Notes: generated by a model not told the origin, from the letters alone. A stretch of 64,000 bases of DNA from Stieleria maiorica (GCF_008035925.1 NZ_CP036264.1:6171641-6235640), one strand, 5' to 3'. Counted from the first letter of the stretch, positions 28,516 to 37,834 are shown. Made by a program: numbers and translations.

Positions 28516-29357
28516 GCTTGCTCAGCGAATGACGATTCGTCGATCAAGAACCTCGCTTCCATCACTGTCACCGCTCTCCCCGTCAATCGCACGCGATCGC
28601 CTTCGACTCGGGTTTGAACCACACCGCCGCGCGGTGAAGCCTGATACCCGGTCAGCGACGCCCGCCCAAATTGCTCCGACCAATAGGGTGCCAAACAACA
28701 GTGGGCCGATCCCGTCACGGGGTCTTCGTTGATCCCGCAACGCGGGGCGAAGAAGCGGGACACGAAGTCGATCCCCGGATCGGTCGATGCCGCGGTGACG
28801 ATGACACCGCGCGTCTCGATCTGTCCCAGTCTGTTGAAGTTAGGGGACACCGCGTGGACCGTCCGCTGGGAATCGACGACGACAAAGATGTCTTCTCTCG
28901 ATTTTGCAACGAATTCGGTGGCAACGCCCAGTGCATCTCGGAGGTCGGCAAGCGTTGCCGAATCGATCTGGCCCGTTGGGGGCGTTGCGGGAAAATCCAT
29001 CGTGATCGACGCCCCCAGACTCTGGCAGTTCAGCCTCCCGCTTCTGGTTTGGAACGAAATCGGTTGTGACGCGTCCACATGCCCCTGCTGGATCAAGACG
29101 TGCGCGGCTGCCAGCGTCGCGTGTCCGCATAAATCCACTTCGACCGCCGGAGTGAACCAGCGTAGGTGGAATTCATTGGGGCGACCGGTGGGGACGACAA
29201 ACGCGGTTTCGGAAAGATTCATTTCCGTGGCAACGTTCTGCATCCACTCGGCATCACGAGCGGCTTCCAGCAGACACACCGCCGCCGGGTTTCCGGCGAA
29301 CGGACGATCGGCGAATGCGTCGACTTGCCAGATGGGGATTCCGTGACTGGGGGTCAT
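28512..29357 (-). CDS. PhzF family isomerase-like protein
   Basis: 281 residues from ATG 29357 (a TTG at 29381 would add eight). The hallmark start is WQVDAFADRPFAGNPAAV, followed by the catalytic region LSETAFVV, in which the Glu is the general acid/base of PhzF. LRWFTPAVEVDLCGHATLA and EDPVTGSAHC are also present. PhzF proteins isomerise or epimerise small acids such as DHHA in phenazine synthesis, but most homologues have unknown substrates and no phenazine genes are near. The stop codon TAG (28512-28514) lies inside a repeat. Convergent with the upstream sulfatase. Confidence 0.93.
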   Translation of the reverse strand: MTPSHGIPIWQVDAFADRPFAGNPAAVCLLEAARDAEWMQNVATEMNLSETAFVVPTGRPNEFHLRWFTPAVEVDLCGHATLAAAHVLIQQGHVDASQPISFQTRSGRLNCQSLGASITMDFPATPPTGQIDSATLADLRDALGVATEFVAKSREDIFVVVDSQRTVHAVSPNFNRLGQIETRGVIVTAASTDPGIDFVSRFFAPRCGINEDPVTGSAHCCLAPYWSEQFGRASLTGYQASPRGGVVQTRVEGDRVRLTGRAVTVMEARFLIDESSFAEQA

Positions 29358-29645
29358 AACGCAATGTGTTTTGTCAGACAATGTGAACGGTTATCGCTGT
29401 CCGTCGGCGTTCTGGCCAACGGTCGGAAGACACTGTCGCAGCACGGACCGTGCCTTCACCAAACGCAAGGAGTGGCCGATGGGCCGAAAGGTGACCGAGA
29501 ATCTCACCGTCCGCGAACTTTTTTAAACTTTTTCCACGAGGGAGAGCAACGTCAGGAGGAGAGCATTGCAATAGAACGTGCCGAGCGATCGCGTTGCCGT
29601 TGCCGACAGGCTGGAAGCTTATCTCACTTCAAGATTCGGGTAGAC

Positions 29646-29740
29646 GGTAGTGGACGACGCGAGAAGTCCTCGCAGCGCGCAATCCGGATGGACTCGTCGC
29701 CTCGTCCACCACCCGAAAACCAAGTTGTGGCAGACGACTA
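29646..29740. repeat. Divergent member of the palindromic element, copy D
   Basis: Inverted arms lie around 29646-29670 and 29689-29713, with 17 of the first 20 paired positions matching by eye. The terminal segment 29714-29740 resembles the ends of copies A and C (GAAAACCAAG..TGGCAGAC). It carries the stop codon of the SRPBCC gene (29738-29740). The remainder of the 29358-29737 gap shows no gene; a 65-codon minus frame there lacks support. Confidence 0.55.
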
Positions 29741-30175
29741 AGTCGCCTCGCCGGCAAAATGGTCTCGCAGCGCTTCCAGCAAAGCCGCGTAGATCGGGTT
29801 GCAGAAATCCGCAACCAGTTTTGGATCGTCCGCCGTGTACTCGGACATCCATTGGGCGAACGTCGTGTTGTCGGACGTGACCGGCAACAGTTGGATACGG
29901 CCGCGGTAGTTGGAGACCGACGACTGCGACACCGGCTCGGGGCCGTCGTCGATCGAATACAGCAGGCTGTAGTTGGTGTCGTCCAAGTCCAACAGCGTTT
30001 CTTCGAACGCGCCGTTGAGCACACGCTTGGCTCCCACGCAGTCGCCCGGCAGACCGCCGACCGGTTTCACGCTGGTGATGAACGGACGCCCCCATTCCAT
30101 CTGATGAAAATTGCGGACCTCCTTCCAAACGTCATCGATCGTCGCGGGTACGATCACCGAGTTGTAACAGGACAT
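29738..30175 (-). CDS. SRPBCC (polyketide cyclase-like) family protein
   Basis: 145 residues from ATG 30175; the frame opens earlier at 30232, but the family N-terminus MSCYNSVIVPATIDDVWKEV starts here. The pattern of an initial strand, a 'P.. VW..v.df' helix, and long antiparallel strands (LLYSIDDGPEPVS, YRGRIQLLPVTSDNTTFAQW) fits a START-like helix-grip fold that binds a hydrophobic ligand. Typical SRPBCC size is 140-160 residues. No catalytic prediction is possible. Its stop codon is contributed by the repeat at 29646-29740. Confidence 0.82.
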   Translation of the reverse strand: MSCYNSVIVPATIDDVWKEVRNFHQMEWGRPFITSVKPVGGLPGDCVGAKRVLNGAFEETLLDLDDTNYSLLYSIDDGPEPVSQSSVSNYRGRIQLLPVTSDNTTFAQWMSEYTADDPKLVADFCNPIYAALLEALRDHFAGEAT

Positions 30176-30300
30176 CGTTGATCCCAATTCGATAGTGTGT
30201 TTCTCGTGTTCGTGACGCGAACGCCGAATCAATCATATAGAATACCCGGCGACGAATGTGCATGGCAGCTAATGAACTCGGTGAACGAACTTGCCCAACC

Positions 30301-31641
30301 ATGGTGTTCCAGATGCAATCTCTGACCCGTCGCCAACTGAATGCGGCTGCGCTAATCCTTCTGTGGGCGCATGCCGTAGCGGCGACAAACGCGGCGCAGG
30401 CCAAGCCGAATCTCTTGCTGATCATGGCCGACGACGTCGGCTGTGACGCCATCGGGTGCTACGGCGGCCAAAGTCATCCGACGCCACACATCGATGCACT
30501 CGCCCAGGGCGGGATGAAATTCAACCACGCCTACTCGATGCCGGTCTGCCACCCGTCACGCGTTTGTTTGATGACCGGGCGTTATCCGTTCCGCTTCGGT
30601 GCCGAAGGGATGAAGTGGGGAGACTTTCCCGACGCGGCCGAGGGAATCTCGATCGGCGATCGGTTCAAGCAGGCCGGTTATGCGACCGCGGTGGCCGGCA
30701 AGTGGCAGCTTTGCATGATGAAAAATGATTTGCAGCATCCGCGACGCGTCGGTTTCGATTCCTGGTGCCTGTTCGGCTGGCATGAAGGCGGACGTTACCA
30801 CGACCCGCTGATTTACCAAGACGGTCGGCTTCGCGATGACACGCTCGGCAAATACGGGCCGGACCTGTACGTCGAGTTTCTAGTCGACTTCATCCGCCAA
30901 AGCCGGCAAGACGGGAAACCGTTTTTCGCCTATTACCCGATGGCGTTGTGCCACGACGTCACCGATGACTTGAAAGGCCGGCACGTGGCGTACTCCAAAG
31001 ACGGACGATGGATGACCTATGCCGAAATGATCTCGTCGATGGACGACATGATCGGCCGTTTGGTTGCGGCGCTCGAGCGACTGAAGATCCGCGAAGAAAC
31101 GCTGATTCTGTTCACGACCGATAACGGGACCCCGGCGGCGAGCTACTTGACCGTTGACGCGGACGGAAAGATGGTCCGTCCCAAAGTGTTTTCGATTCGC
31201 GACGGAGACGTTGTTCCCGGCGGAAAGGGAAAGCACGACGACACAGGGACGCGTGTTCCGCTGATCGCCAACTGGCCGGGCCGCATTCAGCCCGGCAGCC
31301 ACGCCGATGAGATGGTGGATCTGACCGACTATCTGCCCACACTTGCCGACATTGCCGGGCTGGGGGACGAGGATGTCTTTCGCGACGGGATCAGTTTCGC
31401 GCCGCTGTTGTTGGGGCAGCCGAGGGAACTCAAGCGAGACTGGATCTACACGGAGCACCGTGGGAAACGCGCAATCCGTTCGCCTCAGTTTCGACTTTAT
31501 GACGACGGACGTTTTTTCGATTTGGCTGTCGATTCGAAAGAACAGTCCCCACTTTCGAACGAACAGTTGAGCGGCGACGCAGCCGAAGAATTCAAGCAGT
31601 TGTCGAAACGTCTGGGCCAGATGAGACCTGCTGCGAAGTGA
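30301..31641 (+). CDS. Exported sulfatase
   Basis: 446 residues from ATG 30301 (30313 is an alternative start; neither has a clear ribosome-binding site). The N-terminus LTRRQLNAAALILLWAHA resembles a signal peptide with a twin Arg, so Tat export is possible. NLLLIMADDVGCDAIGCYGG is the metal-binding start. The formylglycine motif is CHPSRVCLMTG, Cys83. KWQL replaces the more usual KWHL, so the substrate-binding His is Gln here (GKWQLCMM). FTTDNGTP gives the second metal site. Sequence falls in the short sulfatase group common in planctomycetes. Confidence 0.93.
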   Translation: MVFQMQSLTRRQLNAAALILLWAHAVAATNAAQAKPNLLLIMADDVGCDAIGCYGGQSHPTPHIDALAQGGMKFNHAYSMPVCHPSRVCLMTGRYPFRFGAEGMKWGDFPDAAEGISIGDRFKQAGYATAVAGKWQLCMMKNDLQHPRRVGFDSWCLFGWHEGGRYHDPLIYQDGRLRDDTLGKYGPDLYVEFLVDFIRQSRQDGKPFFAYYPMALCHDVTDDLKGRHVAYSKDGRWMTYAEMISSMDDMIGRLVAALERLKIREETLILFTTDNGTPAASYLTVDADGKMVRPKVFSIRDGDVVPGGKGKHDDTGTRVPLIANWPGRIQPGSHADEMVDLTDYLPTLADIAGLGDEDVFRDGISFAPLLLGQPRELKRDWIYTEHRGKRAIRSPQFRLYDDGRFFDLAVDSKEQSPLSNEQLSGDAAEEFKQLSKRLGQMRPAAK

Positions 31642-31696
31642 TCGACGTCGACCTGTCCCAAGGCCCCTCCGTTTAATGCCAACCCACGGGCGCAAC

Positions 31697-31722
31697 ATCA
31701 TTCTGCCCCGTATCATTCTGCC
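31697..31722. repeat. CATCATTCTGCC-type repeat
   Basis: Two adjoining copies, CATCATTCTGCCCCG then TATCATTCTGCC, match 13615-13660. They are the reverse sense of CAGAATGATGGGG at 25074-25120. They lie between convergent genes. Confidence 0.65.
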
Positions 31723-31763
31723 GTCCCCCTTACCTGCCGTCCCTCTGCTGCTTCCCGCAGCAG

Positions 31764-33782
31764 CTAATTCATGCCGCCGAATCCGACGGCCGTGCTTGTT
31801 CGAATCGGTCTTATCAACGTCTCCAGATCGAAGTCGCTGCCGTCTTGAGGCAGTGTCGTGATGTCTCCGAATTGTCCGCCGTCATCAATGCCATTTCTGC
31901 CGGCGCTGTAGACGACAAAACCCTGGTCGGTATGTCGATAGATCAGCGGCCGGTCGGTGTACGGATCAATCGGAATCGAGGGCAGGAACTCGGGAACCAA
32001 TTCTTCAAGTTCGCCGGGCATGCGACCGTGCTTCTCCGAAAAGATCCTCCCGGCGAATTCGGCAATCAGCATTCGCATCGCGGCATCACGACGACGAATC
32101 GCATCGTCGGTCGCCTCAACCGTTGGCGAAACCAAAGTCCTCGTTTCGGATGCCGTTTGTGCTGACAAGTGTGCCGGGGCGTGCATCGCCAGCCGATACT
32201 GCCAGGCCAACCATTGATCCATCATCAGGTCGGTACGGCGGCGGATCGAATCAAGTGGTTCGCGTTGGCGATCAATCATGATCAGTGCAGGCAACAGTTC
32301 CGTGAGTTGCTCGATCGGCAAATCTTTGCGTATCCGCGTCAGACCTTCATGGCCGATGCCTTCGATCGCAATGCCGGTCAACGTATGCGAGAAATCGCTG
32401 CCACGCCCGAGGCCATGCCCGACGTAAATGCAATCGATCCACGATTCACTGGCCTCGGAAAACTGACCGTTGGTAACCATCACTTTGGCTTCCTTGTGCA
32501 TGCAGCGTGCCCAAGATCTGAAAACGTTCAGCTTCTGCCCCAGATTGTTAACATCGGTCTTGCCAGCCAGCGGGTCGGGCGCGCGAAGCCGTTGGCGAGC
32601 GGAACGTCGAATGGAGGCATACGCCGCGTTGATCGTGTCGGCATTCTTTTTCTGACCGGCTTGGGCGAGGTCTTTAAGCGTGTGTTCCTTGGGGTTCAGC
32701 ATCATTGCTTTCGCCATGGTCGCTTCCAACTGTTGATAGGCCGTCGTGTCTTGGTCGATCGGATCGGGCGGAGCCAAAGGCGACGCCATCCTCAAAGCGA
32801 TCGGAATTACACAGATGCCATACAATCCCATCAAGGAACATGACGCCACCCTGGCGACCTGCCGCGTCGCTCGCTGTCCGGGCGCGTCGATCGGTTGTGA
32901 ACGAAACGCGCCGGCCGTTGCGGCACACAAGGTCGTCATCAAGAGTGCGGCCGAATAAGCCCCGATCATTGTCGAATACGGGGCACCGGGAAAAAAAAAG
33001 AGCGAACTGGCTTGCATCAACCACTTGCCGCCGGCCGTGCCGAACTGAAATGCCATGCCGAGGACGACCGCAAGAATCGTCATCGCCACGATTCGCCACC
33101 GCGCGCGGAAATCCATGAAGATTGCTGCGATGGAAACGGTGGCCGCCATCATCAATCCGGCGGACCCGAGCATCGATGGCCAGTGTGGATTCGAGCCGCG
33201 TTGCAGTGCGAACATGTTGACTGCAAAAAGTACTGCCAGCAAAACGATCGCCAACATCACTTCGAACAGGCGGAACGACAGGTCGAAGGAATGGCTGCGG
33301 CTCAAGCTGCGGGGGCCGAGCCGAAACGCATCGCCAAACAACATCGCCACCAGTTCAATGCTGAAGAAGACCGGTAGGAACACCAGGAACGTCTCCAGCC
33401 AGCCAAAGTCCCAAAAGATGCGAACCGCCCAGCCGACGCAGGCCGCTGCGACAACCAGTCCGGTCAACGCCCCCGACCAAAACTCGATCCGATGCCACAG
33501 CGGCGGGACGGTGCGCGGATGTCGTCGATGCACATGATCACGCTGGGCGATGCATCGCAGCAGACTCAACAACAGTACGGAACCGACGCCGGCGAGACTG
33601 AAAAACACGATCGGCTGGTAAGCGTGCAGCGGAAGCAACAGCCCGAGCGCGGTGACGCCGACGGCCGATCGTATCCACCAGTGCCCGCGTCCCAATGCCA
33701 CCCACATCGCGAGCAGGCTGAAGAGGATCCCGACCAAGCCCATCGCTTCGGCCGGGCAGCGGAAATCGGGAAACGTGTGCAT
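31764..33782 (-). CDS. Polytopic membrane protein with a GspG-like C-terminal tail
   Basis: 672 residues. The first half contains about ten hydrophobic segments, several long (residues roughly 15-60, 105-150, 175-300). The second half is soluble and helical, and the end (IPIDPYTDRPLIYRH, then VVYSAGRNGIDDGG) matches the C-terminal strand-turn motif of type II secretion major pseudopilins (GspG), where it binds calcium. No pilin-type N-terminal cleavage site is seen. Function unknown. The tail motif recurs in planctomycete proteins, and the fusion to a membrane domain is worth noting. Convergent with the 30301 sulfatase and divergent from the DUF1080-sulfatase. Confidence 0.75.
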   Translation of the reverse strand: MHTFPDFRCPAEAMGLVGILFSLLAMWVALGRGHWWIRSAVGVTALGLLLPLHAYQPIVFFSLAGVGSVLLLSLLRCIAQRDHVHRRHPRTVPPLWHRIEFWSGALTGLVVAAACVGWAVRIFWDFGWLETFLVFLPVFFSIELVAMLFGDAFRLGPRSLSRSHSFDLSFRLFEVMLAIVLLAVLFAVNMFALQRGSNPHWPSMLGSAGLMMAATVSIAAIFMDFRARWRIVAMTILAVVLGMAFQFGTAGGKWLMQASSLFFFPGAPYSTMIGAYSAALLMTTLCAATAGAFRSQPIDAPGQRATRQVARVASCSLMGLYGICVIPIALRMASPLAPPDPIDQDTTAYQQLEATMAKAMMLNPKEHTLKDLAQAGQKKNADTINAAYASIRRSARQRLRAPDPLAGKTDVNNLGQKLNVFRSWARCMHKEAKVMVTNGQFSEASESWIDCIYVGHGLGRGSDFSHTLTGIAIEGIGHEGLTRIRKDLPIEQLTELLPALIMIDRQREPLDSIRRRTDLMMDQWLAWQYRLAMHAPAHLSAQTASETRTLVSPTVEATDDAIRRRDAAMRMLIAEFAGRIFSEKHGRMPGELEELVPEFLPSIPIDPYTDRPLIYRHTDQGFVVYSAGRNGIDDGGQFGDITTLPQDGSDFDLETLIRPIRTSTAVGFGGMN

Positions 33783-33926
33783 GAAGCATTGGGACCGTGG
33801 TGGGAGTACCCCCGACAGGATAACAAAATCCCGATTTCACGAGGCAAACACACTGCTCCGTGACGAAACGATTAGAATCTTACCTCTCCCATGTTTCCCA
33901 CCGCGCCCGCTTTTCGGAGCCCCGCC

Positions 33927-36128
33927 ATGACGCGACCTTTCATGCTGTTCCTCTCCTTCGTTCTCCTGCCATTGCTGGGCGGATTCGCCCCCGCCGTTGC
34001 CCAGGAGTCGTCCTTTCAAACGCTCTTTGACGGCACCAGTCTGGACGGTTGGAAACACAGCGGTAACTGGGAAATAAAAAACGGTGTGATCACACGCAGC
34101 GGCAAGGGCGGATCGCTGGTCTACACGGCCGCCATAGTCCCCGACGACTTTGAACTGCAGTTTCAATGGAAAGTCGCTGCGGGCAGCAACAGCGGTGTGT
34201 ACTACCGACCCGGCCAGTACGAGTACCAGATTCTGGACAATTCCAAACACAAGGACGGCAAGAACCCACGAACCAGCGCGGCGTCGTTGTATTTCTGTAT
34301 GCAACCGTCGGCCGACAAGACGAAACCCGTGGGGCAGTGGAACGATGCCCGGATCGTCTGCAAGGGCTCCGTCGTCCAGCACTGGCTCAATGGCACCAAG
34401 GTCATCGACTTTGACTACAACGACCCCAACTGGGCGTTCAACGTCGACATGCTGAAACAGCGCGGTGGTAATCTGGCCAGTCGTGGCGGGCATCTCAGTT
34501 TGCAAGATCATGGAGACCCGGTCTGGTATCGCAACATCCGCATCCGCAGTATTCCCGCCGACGAAGACATCGGGCACAGCGAGGTCACGCCGGCAACGAT
34601 CGCGCCGGACGTGCTGAAAGCCGAGGCCGAAAAACTGGCCGGCATCGTCGCCCGTCGCACCGCCGCCCAAAACAAGGCGTCCGCGAAGCAACCTAAAAAG
34701 CGACCCAACATCCTGTTCATCTTGGCCGACGACCAGTCACCGTTCGATCTGCAGATCTACAACAAACGCTCAAAGTTGGAAACGCCGAATCTGGATCGAC
34801 TGGCGGCCGAAGGGATGGTTCTGGATGCGGCTCACCACATGGGATCCTGGTCGGGTGCAGTTTGCACGCCGTCGCGGCACATGATCATGAGCGGACGCAG
34901 CGTTTGGCATCTGCCCAACCGCGGGCGGGCCAAGCAGAATCCCAACGCCGACAATCCCCAGCTCGTTCCAACGGACTTGCCCGATCACACCATGGCGGCC
35001 GTCTTCAATCGCGCCGGCTATGACACGATGCGGACCTGCAAGCGGGGCAACAGCTACGACGCGGCGAACCAATTGTTCACGATTGTTCACGAAGCCACCA
35101 AACGCGGCGGGACTCATGAAAGCGGCAGCGCCTGGCACGCCGACCGCGTCTTGGACTACCTCGGCCAGCGTGAAGCCACCAAAGACACGGATCCGTTCCT
35201 GATCTATTTCGGGTTTTCGCATCCACACGACACCCGCGACGGTCGATCGGATCTGAACGCAAAATACGGCGCGGTCAATCACACCGACAAGGATTCATTG
35301 CCGCCGGCTGACCCCAAGCAACCCGAGCTGCCGGTCAATTACTTGCCCGAACACCCGTTCCACCACGGACATCCCGGATTGCGAGACGAAGAAAAGGTCA
35401 GCGGCGTCTGGAAACGCCGCGACGAACGGACGATCCGCAACGAATTGGGACGCGAATTCGCGTGCAGCGAAAACATCGACGACCAGATCGGACGTGTGCT
35501 TGAGAAACTTGAACAGCTCGGCGAGCTGGACAACACGTACATTTTCTACACCGCCGATCACGGTATGGCGATCGGACGGCATGGTTTGCAAGGTAAACAA
35601 AACCTCTACGAGCACACTTGGCGCGTGCCCTTCATTGCCAAGGGGCCGGGGATTCCCAAAGGAACCCGAGCTCCGGGCAACATCTATTTGATGGATGTCC
35701 TGGCCACGATCTGTGACTTGACCGGCGTCGATGCGCCGACGACCAACGAAGGCACCAGCTTTGCCCCGGTTTTGTTCGGAAAACAGCAAGTCATCCGCGA
35801 GACCCTGTTCGGCGTCTATTGCGGCGGCACGAAACCGGGAATGCGATGCGTCAAACAGGGCGATTGGAAACTGATCAAGTACGACGTGCTGGACGGCAAG
35901 GTCCGCCAGACGCAACTGTTCAATCTGGCCGACAATCCGCACGAGTTTCTGACGGAACATCATGACGCCTCGGTCAATGCGTTGGTCGGTACCACGCCCG
36001 CGCCGGAGCAGGTTAATTTGGCCGACGACCCCAAATACAAGGCCCAGCGGAGCAGGCTGGAAAAGCTGTTGCTGGAGGAAATGCGCCGCCTGGACGATCC
36101 CTATCGTCTTTGGGACCAGCCCCAGTAA
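33927..36128 (+). CDS. DUF1080 (3-keto-disaccharide hydrolase-like) and sulfatase fusion
   Basis: 733 residues from ATG 33927, with GGAG eight bases upstream; an earlier ATG at 33891 would add twelve residues. Signal peptide 1-26 (ends AVA). Residues about 30-215 are a DUF1080/concanavalin-type domain (FQTLFDGTSLDGWKHSGNW, then NSGVYYRPGQYEYQILDN). A linker rich in Ala/Lys at about 225-252 leads to the sulfatase domain (NILFILADDQSPFDL), with formylglycine motif CTPSR at residue 313, metal motif ADHGMAIGRHGL, and end NLADNPHEFL. Fusion of the two suggests coordinated action on a sulfated saccharide. Both activities are inferred. Confidence 0.93.
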   Translation: MTRPFMLFLSFVLLPLLGGFAPAVAQESSFQTLFDGTSLDGWKHSGNWEIKNGVITRSGKGGSLVYTAAIVPDDFELQFQWKVAAGSNSGVYYRPGQYEYQILDNSKHKDGKNPRTSAASLYFCMQPSADKTKPVGQWNDARIVCKGSVVQHWLNGTKVIDFDYNDPNWAFNVDMLKQRGGNLASRGGHLSLQDHGDPVWYRNIRIRSIPADEDIGHSEVTPATIAPDVLKAEAEKLAGIVARRTAAQNKASAKQPKKRPNILFILADDQSPFDLQIYNKRSKLETPNLDRLAAEGMVLDAAHHMGSWSGAVCTPSRHMIMSGRSVWHLPNRGRAKQNPNADNPQLVPTDLPDHTMAAVFNRAGYDTMRTCKRGNSYDAANQLFTIVHEATKRGGTHESGSAWHADRVLDYLGQREATKDTDPFLIYFGFSHPHDTRDGRSDLNAKYGAVNHTDKDSLPPADPKQPELPVNYLPEHPFHHGHPGLRDEEKVSGVWKRRDERTIRNELGREFACSENIDDQIGRVLEKLEQLGELDNTYIFYTADHGMAIGRHGLQGKQNLYEHTWRVPFIAKGPGIPKGTRAPGNIYLMDVLATICDLTGVDAPTTNEGTSFAPVLFGKQQVIRETLFGVYCGGTKPGMRCVKQGDWKLIKYDVLDGKVRQTQLFNLADNPHEFLTEHHDASVNALVGTTPAPEQVNLADDPKYKAQRSRLEKLLLEEMRRLDDPYRLWDQPQ

Positions 36129-36209
36129 CGGTCGCCTAGCGATGGTGTCTAGGCTTTAGCCGATTCTCCGGCACTGGGACCATCCAAGCTAGGGTGATCG
36201 CTTTTTGGG

Positions 36210-36235
36210 GTACGATGGCCCTTCCGGGCCGTCGT
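36210..36235. repeat. GATGGCCCTTCCGGGCC palindrome, second copy
   Basis: Same core hairpin as 9832-9857. It sits in the 36129-36560 gap, a 432-base stretch without genes that is filled by three repeat types. Confidence 0.65.
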
Positions 36236-36259
36236 TCGAAGGACTCTCCGCGACAACCT

Positions 36260-36392
36260 AGCTGGACAGTGCCACTTTGCTCAAGAAACACCGTGAATCG
36301 CCGGTCGAACGTAGCTACCTTCGCCAGAAGGTGGATCCCCGAGGTTTTCCACGCTCCGGCGAGCGTAGCTACGCCAAAGTGGCGCTGTCCAG
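36260..36392. repeat. Nested palindrome around an inverted GTAGCTAC copy (copy 2)
   Basis: The outer arm GCTGGACAGTGCCACTTTG at 36260 has its complement at 36374-36392 with one mismatch. Inside it, 36311-36372 is an inverted copy of the 28453-28515 repeat, bounded by GTAGCTAC. The whole 133 bases can fold into a long hairpin. Confidence 0.75.
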
Positions 36393-36426
36393 CGAGGCTT
36401 TAGCCGAGCACCGCTAAGTTGAGGCC

Positions 36427-36493
36427 GCCCGGACGCTGGCGCGAACCGGCTGATGTCATACGATGATCAGCCGTTTGGCGCGAGCCTACGGGC
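36427..36493. repeat. Inverted repeat GCGCGAACCGGCTGAT family
   Basis: The left arm from 36427 (CGCTGGCGCGAACCGGCTGAT-type) pairs with ATCAGCCGTTTGGCGCGAGC at its right. Related sequences occur at 46970-47216. Confidence 0.65.
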
Positions 36494-36560
36494 ATCCGCT
36501 CCGCAACCTTGACGCGCAACCTGAGCCTTCCAAAATCATTTATTCAATAGGTCATCCTTC

Positions 36561-37790
36561 ATGAAAAAAACTATCGAACCCGCTTCCTCCATCTGCGCAC
36601 TGCTGCTGATCGCAACCAGTTTCGCCGCCCCTAAAACCGATGCGGAGGAACCGACGCGGACCGACACCGGGTTTCCGGTCACGCCTGTTTTTGCCGCCGG
36701 CCAAGACGGGTACAACGTGTTTCGCATTCCCGCCGTCGTTCGCGCGGCCAACGATGACTTGCTCGCGTTTTGCGAAGCCCGTCAAGGCGGTGATGCCAGC
36801 GAGATCGACTTGGTGATGAAACGCTCGACCGACGGCGGCAACTCGTGGGGCTCGCTGCAAGTCGTGCAAAAGAACAGCGACTTTCGTCAGTACGTCAGTG
36901 ATGCGGTGACTGAGATCACGATCGGCAATCCCGCTCCCGTCGTCGACCTGATCGATCCAGAGCATGGCGGTCGGATCTGGATGCCGTTCACGCTGGAGAA
37001 CGATCGCGTGTTCGTCATTCACAGCGACGACCATGGTGCGACATGGTCATCGCGGCACGAGATCACCCCTGACGTCAAGAAAAAAGCGTGGGGTTGGTAC
37101 GCGACCGGACCGGTTCATTCGATTCAAATTCAGCGTGGTCCCCATCGCGGGCGTCTGGTCGTTCCGGCCGACCATCGGATCGGCCCCGACGGACATGACG
37201 GCGGTGATCTGGGGGCGCACTTGATCCTCAGTGACGACCACGGGAAAACCTGGCGGTTGGGAGCACTGGATGAAACGTACGACGACGCGATCGGCGCCAA
37301 CGAAACCACGGTGGTCGAACTTGCCGACGGGACGCTGTACATCAACACCCGCAACCAGCTGGGCGGAAAACCCGGTACGCGTGGCGAAGCCTGGAGCGGT
37401 GACGGGGGCGAGACCTTGGAATCACATGATCCCCGCTGGAAAGCGTTTCGTCCCGCGTCCGAATTGCTCGATCCGCCGGTTGTACAAGGTGCATTGCTGG
37501 CGGTGAAGGACAACTTGATCGTCTTTTCTGCTCCCGATCAGAACGGCCCCAGCGGTTCGGGACGCAGCGATCTGAGGTTGCGTTACTCAGCCGATCAAAG
37601 CAAGACCTGGCTGGACGGACCACTGATCTACACCGGTCCCGCCGCCTACAGCGATCTGGTGATGGTCGGCGACCAGACCGTTGGCGTGCTGTTCGAAAAC
37701 GGCGATGCCTCCGGCAAGAACGCTTACCAACGCATCAGTTTTGCACGTGTGGATGTCGGGAAGATTCAGCATGCCGGCGGGGACCAGTAG
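36561..37790 (+). CDS. Exported sialidase (exo-alpha-sialidase) family protein
   Basis: 409 residues. The signal peptide MKKTIEPASSICALLLIATS is cleaved near TDA. The RIP motif is FRIPAVV (Arg is one of the sialidase Arg triad). Asp boxes are present (S-x-D-x-G-x-T-W): STDGGNSW, SDDHGATW, SDDHGKTW, and SADQSKTW near the end. NETTVVEL and ALLAVKDNLIVFSAP are other six-bladed propeller blades. The family releases sialic or related nonulosonic acids; the catalytic Tyr/Glu pair is not singled out here. It precedes an isomerase-like gene by about 120 bases on the same strand. Confidence 0.9.
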   Translation: MKKTIEPASSICALLLIATSFAAPKTDAEEPTRTDTGFPVTPVFAAGQDGYNVFRIPAVVRAANDDLLAFCEARQGGDASEIDLVMKRSTDGGNSWGSLQVVQKNSDFRQYVSDAVTEITIGNPAPVVDLIDPEHGGRIWMPFTLENDRVFVIHSDDHGATWSSRHEITPDVKKKAWGWYATGPVHSIQIQRGPHRGRLVVPADHRIGPDGHDGGDLGAHLILSDDHGKTWRLGALDETYDDAIGANETTVVELADGTLYINTRNQLGGKPGTRGEAWSGDGGETLESHDPRWKAFRPASELLDPPVVQGALLAVKDNLIVFSAPDQNGPSGSGRSDLRLRYSADQSKTWLDGPLIYTGPAAYSDLVMVGDQTVGVLFENGDASGKNAYQRISFARVDVGKIQHAGGDQ

Positions 37791-37834
37791 GATCGAAAAA
37801 ATCATCTCGAACCGCCGCAGGATCGGCATCAAAA

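Noticed and set aside
29374-29571. 65-codon minus-strand frame (KSLKKFADGEILGHLS)
   Set aside because: Lacks a ribosome-binding site and a recognisable fold. It lies in a gap next to a repeat.
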